Shown piece after piece: positions 23,724-32,290 of a stretch of DNA of 64,000 bases. Within the stretch, counting starts at the first letter, position 1. Each line of letters starts with the position of its first letter. Location: the NCBI RefSeq assembly GCF_021462265.1, contig NZ_JAJONF010000042.1, forward strand, positions 16,677 through 80,676, given 5' to 3'. Below the pieces are notes generated by a model that saw only the letters and a program-made list of their open reading frames with translations, had not been told where the DNA came from and ran no database searches. The position numbers were made by a program, and so were the translations under genes. The DNA is from Streptomyces shenzhenensis (GTDB lineage: Bacteria > Actinomycetota > Actinomycetes > Streptomycetales > Streptomycetaceae).

Positions 23724-24929
23724 GACCACCCGCCGCAAGAGCGTCACCACCGCGGCCCCGCCCAGCCCGATGTTGTGCGCGAGGCCGACCCGGGCGCCGG
23801 GAACCTGCCGGTCGCCGGCCGTGCCGCGCAGCTGCCACACCAGTTCGGCGGTCTGCGCGAGTCCGGTCGCGCCCAGCGGGTGCCCCTTGGAGATGAGCCC
23901 GCCGGAGGGGTTCACCACCCAGCGGCCGCCGTACGTGGTCGCGCCGGACTCGACGAGCTTGCCCGACTCGCCGACCGCGCACATGCCGAGCGCCTCGTAC
24001 GTCAGCAGTTCGTTGACGGAGAAGCAGTCGTGCAGTTCGACGACGTCGACGTCCTCGATGCCGAGGCCGGCGCGGTCGTACACCTGCCGGGCCGCCGCCC
24101 GGGACATGGGCTGTCCCACGACGTCGATGCAGGAGCCCGACGCGAAGGACTCCTCGGTGTCGGTCGTCATCGCCTGCGCGACGATCTCGACGAGGCCGGT
24201 GAGCCCGCGCCGTTCGGCGAACCGCTCGGAGACGACCACGGCCGCCGCCGCGCCGTCGGAGGTGGGCGAGCACTGGAGTTTGGTGAGCGGACGGTGGACG
24301 GTGCGGGCGGCGAGGACGCCGGCGACGTCGTACACGTCCTGGAACTGGGCGTACGGGTTGTCCGCGGAGTGCCGGTGGTTCTTGGCGGCCACGGCGGCGA
24401 GCTGTGCCTCGGTGGTGCCGTACCGCTCCATGTGCTCGCGGGCCGCGTCGCCGAAGATCTGCGCGGTGGGCGGGGTCATCTCGAAGCCGTGCCGGGCGGC
24501 CATGATGCCGTAGTGCCGGGCGACGGGGGAGGTGGAGAAGTCTCCCCCGTCGGCGCCCGTGCCGAGCGCGCCCTTCTTCATCTTCTCGAAGCCGAGGGCC
24601 AGGACGCAGTCGGCCGCCCCGCCCTCGACGAGCTGGCGGGCCAGCATCAGGGCGGTCGCGCCGGTGGCGCAGTTGTTGTTGACGTTGTAGACGGGGATGC
24701 CGGTGAGGCCCAGCTCGTAGGCGGCCCGCTGACCGGCGGTGGAGGGCTGGAAGCAGTAGCCGACGGGAACCTGTTCCACCTCGGTATAGGCGATCCCGGC
24801 GTCGGCGAGCGCGGAACCGCCGGCCTCCCGGACCATGTCCCAGTACTGCCAGTCACGGGTCTCGGGCTTCTCGGGTTTCTGGAACTTGGTCATACCGACA
24901 CCGGCGACATACGCCTTCACAGCAGCCAT
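23721..24929 (-). CDS. SCP2-type thiolase / lipid-transfer protein (Rv1627c-like)
   Basis: 402 residues. A thiolase fold with the family-specific replacement of the usual nucleophile region by VYNVNNNCATGATALMLARQ (Cys near 90), then VELHDCFSVNELLTYEALG and the C-terminal GGLISKGHPLGATGLAQTAE with the catalytic His. It resembles the mycobacterial lipid-transfer thiolase Rv1627c in length and motif order. Such proteins cleave or form branched acyl-CoA thioesters, including steroid side chains. The ATG at 24929 starts the family-conserved KAYVAGVGMTKF segment. A perfect KstR-type box lies only 12 bases upstream and a CTGACG-N5-TCAG motif 41 bases upstream. Confidence 0.9.
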   Translation of the reverse strand: MAAVKAYVAGVGMTKFQKPEKPETRDWQYWDMVREAGGSALADAGIAYTEVEQVPVGYCFQPSTAGQRAAYELGLTGIPVYNVNNNCATGATALMLARQLVEGGAADCVLALGFEKMKKGALGTGADGGDFSTSPVARHYGIMAARHGFEMTPPTAQIFGDAAREHMERYGTTEAQLAAVAAKNHRHSADNPYAQFQDVYDVAGVLAARTVHRPLTKLQCSPTSDGAAAAVVVSERFAERRGLTGLVEIVAQAMTTDTEESFASGSCIDVVGQPMSRAAARQVYDRAGLGIEDVDVVELHDCFSVNELLTYEALGMCAVGESGKLVESGATTYGGRWVVNPSGGLISKGHPLGATGLAQTAELVWQLRGTAGDRQVPGARVGLAHNIGLGGAAVVTLLRRVV

Positions 24930-24941
24930 GACGCGTGAGAC

Positions 24942-24955
24942 TAGAACACGTTTCA
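24942..24955. promoter_or_regulatory. KstR-type operator upstream of the SCP2-type thiolase
   Basis: TAGAACACGTTTCA matches TNNAACNNGTTNNA fully. It is 12 bases from the thiolase start codon, so bound repressor would cover the transcription start or ribosome entry region. Confidence 0.78.
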
Positions 24956-24970
24956 TCAACAGGCCAGACC

Positions 24971-24985
24971 CTGACGACGGATCAG
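24971..24985. promoter_or_regulatory. CTGACG-N5-TCAG motif, copy 2
   Basis: CTGACGACGGATCAG, 15 bases from the KstR-type box and 41 bases before the thiolase start. Confidence 0.65.
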
Positions 24986-25145
24986 AAACCCATGGGACGG
25001 TCAAGAATTCGTTAGCAGCTCGAAGCAACGGAATAGTTGCCTGTGCATACGAGGTTTACCCCTCGCTTATCCGATGCGGATGCATGAGTCCCGATCCCCG
25101 CCCGTCACGCTGCCCGCCACTCTCTCGGCCCGGAGGCCCCACTCA

Positions 25146-26888
25146 ATGACGCACACGACGACCGACCAGCCCGCCCGGGGCGCGAGCGGGGCCGTGGTCC
25201 CGGTCCTCGCCTTCGCGGGCATCGTGGTCGCGGTGATGCAGACCCTGCTCGTTCCGGTCATCAAGGACCTGCCACAGCTGCTGGGCACCGAGCCGAGCAA
25301 CGCCACCTGGGTCCTGACCTCGACCCTGCTGTCGGGCGCCGTGGCCACCCCGATCATGGGCCGCCTCGGCGACCTCTACGGCAAGCGGCGGATGCTGATC
25401 CTGAGCCTCGCCGTGATGGTGGTCGGCGCGCTGGTCAGCGCGCTCACCAGCGACCTGCTCACGATGATCGCGGGCCGCACCCTCCAGGGCTTCGCCATGG
25501 GCGCGATCCCGCTCGGCATCGGCCTGATGCGCGACATGCTGCCGCGCGAGAAGCTCGGCTCGGCGATGGCCCTGATGAGCTCCTCGATCGGCGTCGGCGG
25601 CGGTCTCGCGCTGCCCGCCGCGGCCCTGGTCGCGCAGCACACGGACTGGCACGCCCTGTTCTACGGCGCCGCCGGCCTCGGCGTGGTCTCCATAGCCCTG
25701 ACCCTGCTGGTCGTACCGGAGTCCCGGATGCGCGCGGCGGGCTCCTTCGACGTGCTCGGCGCGCTGGGCCTGACCGCCGGCCTGGTGCTGCTCCTGCTGC
25801 CCATCACCAAGGGCAGCGACTGGGGCTGGTCGTCAGGCACCACGCTCGGCCTGTTCGCCGCCTCGGTCGCCGTCCTGCTCCTGTGGGGCGTGTTCGAGCT
25901 GCGCCACCCGGCCCCGCTGGTCGACCTGCGCACCACCGCCCGCCGCGAGGTGCTCCTCACCAACCTCGCCTCGATCATGGTCGGCGTCAGTTTCTACGTC
26001 GTCTCGCTGGTCCTGCCGCAGCTGCTCCAGCTGCCGAAGGCCACCGGCTACGGCCTCGGCCAGTCGATGGTCAGCGCCGGTCTGCTGGTCGCCCCGCTGG
26101 GCCTGACCATGATGTTCACGGCCCCGGTGTACGCCCGCCTGTCCGCCAGGTACGGCCCCAAGACGACGCTCATCCTGGGCATGCTGATCATCGCCATCGG
26201 CTACGGGGCGGGCCTCGGCCTGATGAGCGCGGCCTGGCAGAGCCTGGTCATCGCGGTGGTCCTCGGCGCGGGCATCGGCCTCGCCTACTCCTCGCTGCCG
26301 GCGCTGATCGTCGGCGCGGTCCCGGCGTCCGAGACGGGCGCGGCCAACGGCCTCAACACGCTGATGCGGTCCATCGGTACGTCGGTCTCCAGCGCCGTCA
26401 TCGGCATGGTGCTGGCGAACACCGCGAACCACGTGGGCGGCGTCGCCGTCCCGACGATGCACGGTTTCCGGGTCTCGTTCCTGATCGCGACCGCCGCGGT
26501 GGCGGTGGGTCTGCTCTTCGCGGTGTGCCTGCCGAAGCGGAGCCTGCCGGCGTCCCACACCCAGCTGCGGGCCAGCAGCGAGGAGGAGGCCGCGCTCGCC
26601 CACGCCGAGGAGGTCCTGCGGGGCTTCCGCGGCCGTGTCCTGGACGCCGCGGGCGTGCCGGTGGCCCGCGCCAAGGTGACCCTGATCGACCGGCGCGGAC
26701 GGCAGGCGGGGGCGGCCCTCTCGGCAGCGGACGGCACGTACGCGCTCGCGGTCCCCGCCGGGGGAGCCTACGTCCTGGCCGCGAAGGCGCCGGGCCACGC
26801 TCCGCTCGCCTCGTCGGCGACCCACGCCGGCGACGACCGCGCCATCGACCTGGACCTGGCGCTGCCCGGGGAGACGGTCGACGCGTGA
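25146..26888 (+). CDS. MFS drug-efflux pump (DHA2-like) with C-terminal carboxypeptidase-regulatory-like domain
   Basis: 580 residues. Residues 15-475 hold about 14 membrane helices; motif A appears as GRLGDLYGKRRMLIL in the loop after helix 2 and the DHA2-type motif C as GVGGGLALPAAAL. The last 95 residues (from about 490) are soluble: FRGRVLDAAGVPVARAKVTL, SAADGTYALAVPAGGAYVLA and KAPGHAPL are the pattern of a carboxypeptidase-regulatory (transthyretin-like) beta-sandwich. That fusion is unusual for a pump. ATG 25146 follows AGGCCCCACTCA; the gene is divergent from the SCP2-type thiolase, with a GCAAC-N6-GTTGC palindrome at 25025-25040 in the shared region. Confidence 0.9.
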   Translation: MTHTTTDQPARGASGAVVPVLAFAGIVVAVMQTLLVPVIKDLPQLLGTEPSNATWVLTSTLLSGAVATPIMGRLGDLYGKRRMLILSLAVMVVGALVSALTSDLLTMIAGRTLQGFAMGAIPLGIGLMRDMLPREKLGSAMALMSSSIGVGGGLALPAAALVAQHTDWHALFYGAAGLGVVSIALTLLVVPESRMRAAGSFDVLGALGLTAGLVLLLLPITKGSDWGWSSGTTLGLFAASVAVLLLWGVFELRHPAPLVDLRTTARREVLLTNLASIMVGVSFYVVSLVLPQLLQLPKATGYGLGQSMVSAGLLVAPLGLTMMFTAPVYARLSARYGPKTTLILGMLIIAIGYGAGLGLMSAAWQSLVIAVVLGAGIGLAYSSLPALIVGAVPASETGAANGLNTLMRSIGTSVSSAVIGMVLANTANHVGGVAVPTMHGFRVSFLIATAAVAVGLLFAVCLPKRSLPASHTQLRASSEEEAALAHAEEVLRGFRGRVLDAAGVPVARAKVTLIDRRGRQAGAALSAADGTYALAVPAGGAYVLAAKAPGHAPLASSATHAGDDRAIDLDLALPGETVDA

Positions 26889-26959
26889 CACCCGGCGGGC
26901 GGGCGGCCGCGAGCATGTCGCGGCCGCCCGCCGCGTCCTTCCCTGCCCTGCCCCGCCGC

Positions 26960-28012
26960 TTACGCCGCGGCCGCGCGCTCCCCGGCCGGGCGCCTGCGGA
27001 CGGCGGGGTCGGTGAGGGACGGTGGCTGCCAGACGCCGTCGGCCCGGTAGAGGTCGGTGCCGGGGGCCACGATCTCGTCGATGCGGTCGAGCACCGCGTC
27101 GTCGAGGACCAGTTCGGCCCCCTTGAGCGTCGCGGTGAGCTGGTCCATCGTGCGCGGGCCGATGATCACCGACGTCACGGCCGGGTGCACCAGCGGAAAG
27201 GCGACGGCCAGCTCCGGCAGGGTGCAGCCCACCTCCTCGGTGAGCGCGACGAGCCGCTCGACGGCCGCGTACTTCGCGGCGTTGCCGGGGACGGCGGGGT
27301 CGAACCGGTGCGGATAGTGCCTGGCCCGGCCGGTGGTGAAGTCGACGGGCCGCCCCTCCCGGTGGGAGCCGGAGAGGAATCCGGAGGCCAGCGGCGACCA
27401 GGTCAGTACGCCCAGACCCAGGCGCTGCGCGGTGGGCAGCACCGCTCGTTCGATGCCACGGGCGAGAATCGAGTACGGCGGCTGCTCCGTGCGCATCCGC
27501 ATCAGCCCGCGCCGCTCCGCCACGTGGTGCGCCTCGACGAGATCCTCGGCGGGGAACGTCGAGCAGCCGAACGCCCGGATCTTGCCCGCCCTCACCAGGT
27601 CGCTGAGGACGGACAGCGTCTCCTCGATGTCGGTGGTGTGGTCCGGGCGGTGCACCTGGTAGAGGTCGATCCGGTCGGTGTCCAGCCGCCGCAGGCTGTC
27701 CTCGACGGCCTTGAGGATCCAGCGGCGCGAGTTGCCGCTGCGGTTGCGGCCCTCCCCCAGCGGAAAGTGCACCTTCGTGGCGAGCACCACGTCGTCGCGT
27801 CTGCCCTTGAGCGCCTTGCCGACGATCTCCTCGCACTCACCGGCCGAGTACATGTCGGCGGTGTCCACGAAGTTGATGCCGGCGTCGAGCGCGGCATGGA
27901 TGATGCGGGCACCGTCCTCGTGGTCGGGGTTGCCGACGGCCCCGAGCATCATCGTGCCGAGGCAGTGGGTGCTGACTTCGATGCCGGTCTTGCCGAGGAC
28001 GCGATAGCGCAT
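26960..28012 (-). CDS. Aldo/keto reductase
   Basis: 350 residues, an AKR TIM barrel of the YghZ/general-stress type. Catalytic tetrad: Asp and Tyr in NFVDTADMYSAGECEEIVG, Lys in VVLATKVHFPLG, His in IDLYQVHRPDHTTDI. NADPH-binding residues are expected in the C-terminal SVIIGPRTMDQL segment. It reduces aldehydes or ketones; substrate unknown. The upstream 600 bases are non-coding. Start ATG 28012. Confidence 0.92.
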   Translation of the reverse strand: MRYRVLGKTGIEVSTHCLGTMMLGAVGNPDHEDGARIIHAALDAGINFVDTADMYSAGECEEIVGKALKGRRDDVVLATKVHFPLGEGRNRSGNSRRWILKAVEDSLRRLDTDRIDLYQVHRPDHTTDIEETLSVLSDLVRAGKIRAFGCSTFPAEDLVEAHHVAERRGLMRMRTEQPPYSILARGIERAVLPTAQRLGLGVLTWSPLASGFLSGSHREGRPVDFTTGRARHYPHRFDPAVPGNAAKYAAVERLVALTEEVGCTLPELAVAFPLVHPAVTSVIIGPRTMDQLTATLKGAELVLDDAVLDRIDEIVAPGTDLYRADGVWQPPSLTDPAVRRRPAGERAAAA

Positions 28013-28622
28013 ACCGGGGCTCCGTCACAGGTGGGGAGGGTTGGCGGCGTCAGTGTAGGTCTTGGAGCGCACTTGAAATCCGTTTCCCGGCCGCCGGGTT
28101 GACCGGCCGGCGACCGTCATCCTCGGGGCGGGCCGGGCCCCCGCGGCCGATCGCCCCGGTGAGCTGTGCCCCGGATGGCGACACCGCTTCCCCGGTGCGT
28201 GCCGGTCTCACCCGAGGACGGGCGGACGGGCGGACGGGCCGCATACGCTTCCGCGGCCTCCCCGGATCGCGGCCCGTTCGGGGATCGCCGCGGAATGCCC
28301 GACGCCGGCCGGGCAGCGCCGGGCCGACGACGGGTGGGCGGCAGCCGGGGAGACCGGGGTTTCGGCGCCGGGAGCGTGGCGGAACGGGGTCCGCGGGGCG
28401 GCGGAGCGGCCGACGGCCGATCCGAGCACTTTGGCCGATACCCACCGGGTCACGGGTGCGTCCCCCCACGTGCCCGGGGTGCCGTCCGCACCCCTGTCGA
28501 ACAGCCGAGGGAGGTGTGCGGCAGCATGGCTGTCCGGACGGTCGGACGAGTACGGCGACGACCGCAGTGACGAGCGCAGTGAACAAGCACAGCGACGAGC
28601 GCAGTGAAGTGAAAGGACGCCC
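28013..28622. other. Long intergenic region with short tandem repeats
   Basis: 610 bases between divergent genes. No open frame here has a convincing start, ribosome site or known domain. Close to the methyltransferase start, bases about 28556-28610 contain near-identical copies of GACGAGCGCAGTGAA, a streptomycete-type short repeat. The rest is GC-rich without clear structure. Confidence 0.5.
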
Positions 28623-29282
28623 ATGACCGCGGCAGCCCCCGCCCCCAAGCCCGAGATTCTGGCCGCGTTCGAGGCGGCGAAGGGGTTCATGCCCGTCGGT
28701 GAGGGGCTCGCGCTGTACGCGGCCGCCGTCGAGGCCGGGCGGCTCGGCCTCCCGTTGCTGGAGGTCGGGACGTACTGCGGGCGCTCGACGATCCTGCTCG
28801 CCGACGCGGCCCGCGCCGCCGGGGTCACCGCGCTCACCGTCGACCACCACCGGGGCAGCGAGGAGCAGCAGCCGGGCTGGGACTACCACGACCCGGAGAC
28901 GGTCGACCCGGAGATCGGGCTGATGGACACGCTGCCGGCCTTCCGGCGCACCCTGCACCGGGCGGGTCTGGAGGACCACGTGGTCGCTGTCGTCGGCCGT
29001 TCCCCGCAGGTCGCCGCGTTCTGGAACTCCCCGCTCGGCCTCGTCTTCATCGACGGCGGCCACACCGACGAGCACGCCACCGCCGACTACGAGGGCTGGG
29101 CCCCCCATGTGGCCCAGGGCGGACTCCTCCTGATCCACGACGTCTTCCCGGACCCGGAGGACGAGTTCACCGGCCAGGCCCCCTACCGCGTCTACCTCCG
29201 CGCCCTGGAGTCGGGCGCCTTCACAGAGATCTCGGCCCACGACTCGCTGCGTGTCCTGCGGCGAACGGGCGCAGGGAACTGA
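28623..29282 (+). CDS. Class I SAM-dependent methyltransferase (methyltransferase_24 type)
   Basis: 219 residues. The SAM-binding glycine motif is LLEVGTYCGRSTILLADAAR (about 39-58); the acidic post-II segment is LTVDHHRG; GLVFIDGGHTDEHATADYEG resembles the active-site region of cephalosporin-hydroxylase-like and small O-methyltransferases. Substrate unknown. The ribosome site is AAAGGACG at 28610-28617. The amidase gene begins 23 bases after its stop, with its own promoter-like sequence. Confidence 0.88.
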   Translation: MTAAAPAPKPEILAAFEAAKGFMPVGEGLALYAAAVEAGRLGLPLLEVGTYCGRSTILLADAARAAGVTALTVDHHRGSEEQQPGWDYHDPETVDPEIGLMDTLPAFRRTLHRAGLEDHVVAVVGRSPQVAAFWNSPLGLVFIDGGHTDEHATADYEGWAPHVAQGGLLLIHDVFPDPEDEFTGQAPYRVYLRALESGAFTEISAHDSLRVLRRTGAGN

Positions 29283-29304
29283 GAGCGCGGTTAGAGTCGC
29301 AGAC

Positions 29305-30231
29305 GTGTCGTACACAGGCCCGGAATTCGATCCCCCGCGGCAGCCCCGGTTCCGGCGGGCGCCGCTCGCTGTCGGTCTCGCCGCGCTGGTGCCCGGTGCG
29401 CTGCTCGGATGGGTGGCCTACGAAGGGGTGGGCAGGCCCGGCGGGAGCCCCGGCGCAGGCGCAGGCGCTGCCGGGCAGGCGGACCCGGCGACGCCCAAGT
29501 CGGCGCCCGTGTCACCGACGGACGACGCCAAGGCGGCCGGCCCGAGCGCGGCCCTCCCGCTGCGGGGCAAGGTCGTCGTCATCGACCCGGGGCACAACCC
29601 GGGGAACTTCCAGCACGCGTCCGAGATCAACCAGAAGGTGAACATCGGGACGAACTGGAAGGAGTGCGACACGACGGGTACGTCCACCAACGCCGGTTAC
29701 AGCGAGGCCCGCTTCACCCTCGATGTCGCGCACCGGCTGCGGACCCTGCTGGAGCGGCAGGGCGCCACGGTGAAGCTGACCCATGACGCGGACCAGCCGG
29801 CCTGGGGGCCGTGTGTGACCAGGCGCGCGGAGATCGGCAACAGCGCGCACGCCGACGCGGCCATCTCCGTCCACGCCGACGGAGCGCCCGAGGGCGACCG
29901 CGGCTTCCACGTCATCCTGCCCGCGTCCGTGCACTCGGGCGCCGCCGACACCCGCCCGATCGTCGCCTCCTCGCGCACCCTCGGCGAGTACGTCGAGAGC
30001 GACTTCGCGAAGGTCACGGGCTCCGCGCCGTCCAACTACGTCGGCAACGGCACCGGCCTCGACGTACGCGGGGATCTCGGCGGTCTCAATCTGTCAACGG
30101 TTCCCAAGGTGTTCATCGAGTGCGGCAACATGCGCGACAGCAAGGACGCGGCACTGTTGACCAGCGGCGCCTGGCGGCAGAAGGCGGCACAGGGGATCTC
30201 TGAGGGAATCGTGAGTTTCCTGCGCGGTTAG
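29305..30231 (+). CDS. N-acetylmuramoyl-L-alanine amidase (amidase_3)
   Basis: 308 residues. One membrane anchor near the N-terminus (APLAVGLAALVPGALLGWVA, about 14-33) and a Pro/Ala linker lead to a zinc amidase from about 80: VVVIDPGHNPGN (first zinc His), the conserved Glu in the following helix region, AAISVHADGAPEG (second His) and KVFIECGNMRDSKDAALLTS (catalytic Glu). It cleaves the amide bond between N-acetylmuramic acid and the stem peptide at the cell surface, like mycobacterial Rv3717. GTG 29305 lies a few bases after TTAGAGT, a good -10 hexamer, so the mRNA may be leaderless. Confidence 0.92.
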   Translation: MSYTGPEFDPPRQPRFRRAPLAVGLAALVPGALLGWVAYEGVGRPGGSPGAGAGAAGQADPATPKSAPVSPTDDAKAAGPSAALPLRGKVVVIDPGHNPGNFQHASEINQKVNIGTNWKECDTTGTSTNAGYSEARFTLDVAHRLRTLLERQGATVKLTHDADQPAWGPCVTRRAEIGNSAHADAAISVHADGAPEGDRGFHVILPASVHSGAADTRPIVASSRTLGEYVESDFAKVTGSAPSNYVGNGTGLDVRGDLGGLNLSTVPKVFIECGNMRDSKDAALLTSGAWRQKAAQGISEGIVSFLRG

Positions 30232-30252
30232 GCATCGGCGGGCCCCTCGGGG

Positions 30253-30285
30253 CGGACACCTCGATCGTTCGGACGATAGTGTCCG
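30253..30285 (+). terminator. Two-part hairpin after the amidase gene
   Basis: CGGACAC (30253-30259) pairs with GTGTCCG (30279-30285), and inside it ATCGT pairs with ACGAT around a TCGG loop. It lies 22 bases after the amidase stop. It could be a terminator or an operator for the next gene. Confidence 0.5.
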
Positions 30286-30373
30286 TCCTACGATTCCTAC
30301 GATCGGTTTCCAACGATGAGGGGCACACCCCCGCGACGCCTCCTCCGCCGAGACGACCTACGAAGGACCTGAA

Positions 30374-31183
30374 GTGAATATCCGCTCCCTCACTAGAGGC
30401 GACGGCGTGGTGATCGGTGCAGCGGTATTGCTGTTCATCGCGTCGTTCCTCGACACGTTCGACAAGTCCGGCAACGGGGCCCCGAACGCCTGGGACAACC
30501 TCGGCCTGGTGATGAGCATGTACATCGGCGGAATCGCCGGCGCGGTCCTGATCGTCCTCGCCCGCGCACTGCCGCAGCCGCTGAGGTTCGTAGGCCTCGA
30601 CCTGGGCCAGATCGGCGTCGGCCTCACGGTGTTCTCCGTGTGGACCGCGTTCTGGTCGACCATCGACCCGCTGGGCCCGTTCACCGACGAGTTCCAGAGC
30701 CTCGACGTGGGCGCGGGCTCCGGTCTGATCCTCGGTCTGATCGCGGCCCTGGTCCTGGCCGCGGGCGCCGTCGCCACCCCGCTGGTCCCCGCCCTCCAGG
30801 CGGCCCTGGTCCCGGCCCCCAAGCCGCCGGCCCCGCAGCCCTACGGCGCCCAGCCCCCCGGCGGCTACGGCTACCCCGGTGCCGGCGCCCCGCAGCCCGG
30901 CCAGCCCTACGGCGCCCAGCCGCAGCCCGGTCAGCCGTTCGGCCAGCAGCAGCCCCCGGCCGCCGCGCAGCAGCCGCCGGCCCCGGACTTCTCGCCGTTC
31001 TGGTTCGCCGTCCCGGTGCCGCGGCCGCTGTTCGCGGAGGACGGCTCGACCGCGCCGATCGCCGAACTGGCGCCCGGCACCTGGTACTTGGCGGTGGAGC
31101 AGCGGGGCGTCGCCCTGGTGGCCCAGACCCAGGACGGCCGCCGTGGCGTGCTGCAGGACACCTCCGGGATCCAGCGCGGCTGA
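30374..31183 (+). CDS. Membrane protein with four helices and a Pro/Gln/Gly-rich tail (DUF5336-like)
   Basis: 269 residues. Four membrane helices between about 12 and 145 (GVVIGAAVLLFIASFLDTFD, NLGLVMSMYIGGIAGAVLIV, IGVGLTVFSVWTAFW, LILGLIAALVLAAGAV) are followed by a low-complexity linker with repeated PYGAQP and QPGQP units and a compact C-terminal segment (WYLAVEQRGVALVAQTQDGR). It looks like the DUF5336/actinobacterial cell-envelope type; function unknown. GTG 30374 follows GAAGGACC. A terminator follows at 31198. Confidence 0.8.
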   Translation: MNIRSLTRGDGVVIGAAVLLFIASFLDTFDKSGNGAPNAWDNLGLVMSMYIGGIAGAVLIVLARALPQPLRFVGLDLGQIGVGLTVFSVWTAFWSTIDPLGPFTDEFQSLDVGAGSGLILGLIAALVLAAGAVATPLVPALQAALVPAPKPPAPQPYGAQPPGGYGYPGAGAPQPGQPYGAQPQPGQPFGQQQPPAAAQQPPAPDFSPFWFAVPVPRPLFAEDGSTAPIAELAPGTWYLAVEQRGVALVAQTQDGRRGVLQDTSGIQRG

Positions 31184-31197
31184 ACACCCCCGCGCCT

Positions 31198-31229
31198 ACG
31201 GCCCCTTGCCCTTCCGGGTGAGGGGCCGT
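31198..31229 (+). terminator. Terminator after the DUF5336-like gene
   Basis: ACGGCCCCT (31198-31206) pairs with AGGGGCCGT (31221-31229); the loop can form a second small CCC/GGG helix. Confidence 0.8.
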
Positions 31230-31255
31230 TGTCGTACAGTCGCCCAGCGATGTGG

Positions 31256-31270
31256 CTGACGATCAGTCAG
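31256..31270. promoter_or_regulatory. CTGACG-N5-TCAG motif, copy 3
   Basis: CTGACGATCAGTCAG. Its last base is the first base of the GGAGG ribosome site of the F420-type oxidoreductase gene; TACAGT just upstream (31236-31241) can be the -10 box. Confidence 0.65.
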
Positions 31271-31279
31271 GAGGTGGCC

Positions 31280-32290
31280 ATGCGGCTCGGGTTGGCTCTC
31301 GGTTACTGGGGGCGCGGGCCCTCCGCGGACCATGTGCCGCTGGCGCGGGAGGCGGAGCGGCTCGGATACGACTCGGTGTGGACGGCGGAGTCCTGGGGCT
31401 CGGACGCCTTCACCCCGCTCACCTGGATCGCCGCGCAGACCTCGACGATCAAGCTGGGTACGGCCGTTGCCCAGATGGCGGCCCGGTCGCCGACCACCAC
31501 CGCGATGCACGCGCTGACCCTGGACCATCTGTCCGGGGGCCGGATGCTGCTCGGGCTCGGGCTGTCCGGACCACAGGTCGTCGAGGGCTGGTACGGCCGC
31601 CCGTTCCCGAAGTCGCCGCTGACCGCGACCAGGGAGTACGTGGACGTCGTACGGCAGGTGCTGCGCCGCGAGGGGCCGGTGACGGTGGACGGGCGCTTTC
31701 ACGCGCTGCCTTACCGGGGGCCGGACGCGACCGGTCTCGGCAAGCCGCTGAAGCCGATCACCCACCCGCTCCGGGCCGGCCTGCCGGTCCTGCTCGGCGC
31801 CGAGGGGCCGAAGAACGTCGCCCAGACGCTCCGGATCGCCGACGGCTGGCTGCCGCTGTACTGGGCGCCGAGCCGGCCCGAGGTGTACGGCCCGGCGGTC
31901 GCCGACATCCCCGAGAACTTCCTGGTCGCGCCCATGGCCCAGGTCAGGGTCTGCGACGACGTCGCGGCCGGGCTGCTGCCCGTGAAGGCCATGCTCGGCT
32001 TCTACATCGGCGGGATGGGCCACGCGGCCCGCAACTTCCACGCCGACCTGATGGCCCGCATGGGGTACGAGGAGGAGGCCCGGCGGATCCAGGAGCTCTT
32101 CCTGTCCGGGCGCCGGGAGGAGGCGGTGCTGGCGGTGCCGGACGCGTTCGCCGACGAGATCTCCCTGGTGGGCCCGCGTGAACGCATCGCCGAACGGCTG
32201 GAGTTGTGGCGCAAGGGCCCGGTGACCGACCTGCTGGCCCTGGCCCCGGACCCTCACACGCTGCGGGTGCTCGCCGAGCTGAACTCCTAA
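31280..32290 (+). CDS. LLM-class (F420-dependent) flavin oxidoreductase
   Basis: 336 residues, a luciferase-like TIM barrel. Typical segments: LGLALGYWGRGP at the start, LAREAERLGYDSVWTAESWG, TSTIKLGTAVAQMAARSPTT, LDHLSGGRMLLGLGLSGPQV, and a later RPVLLGAEGPK-like block (LPVLLGAEGPKNVAQTLRIA). In actinomycetes such proteins mostly use F420. Mycobacterial relatives act on lipids and steroids; the substrate here is unknown. The start at 31280 is set by GGAGGTGG at 31270-31277. A copy of the CTGACG-N5-TCAG motif overlaps that ribosome site, linking it to the steroid-type genes. It overlaps the convergent lipoprotein gene by four bases. Confidence 0.9.
   Translation: MRLGLALGYWGRGPSADHVPLAREAERLGYDSVWTAESWGSDAFTPLTWIAAQTSTIKLGTAVAQMAARSPTTTAMHALTLDHLSGGRMLLGLGLSGPQVVEGWYGRPFPKSPLTATREYVDVVRQVLRREGPVTVDGRFHALPYRGPDATGLGKPLKPITHPLRAGLPVLLGAEGPKNVAQTLRIADGWLPLYWAPSRPEVYGPAVADIPENFLVAPMAQVRVCDDVAAGLLPVKAMLGFYIGGMGHAARNFHADLMARMGYEEEARRIQELFLSGRREEAVLAVPDAFADEISLVGPRERIAERLELWRKGPVTDLLALAPDPHTLRVLAELNS

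Noticed and set aside
28060..28080. A further KstR-type box upstream of the aldo/keto reductase (TGAAATCCGTTTCC)
   Set aside because: It lacks the AAC half-site and the final A; too far from the consensus.
28099..28626. Possible gene upstream of the methyltransferase
   Set aside because: Arg/Gly-rich translation, no ribosome site, no domain, and short repeats at its end; treated as non-coding.
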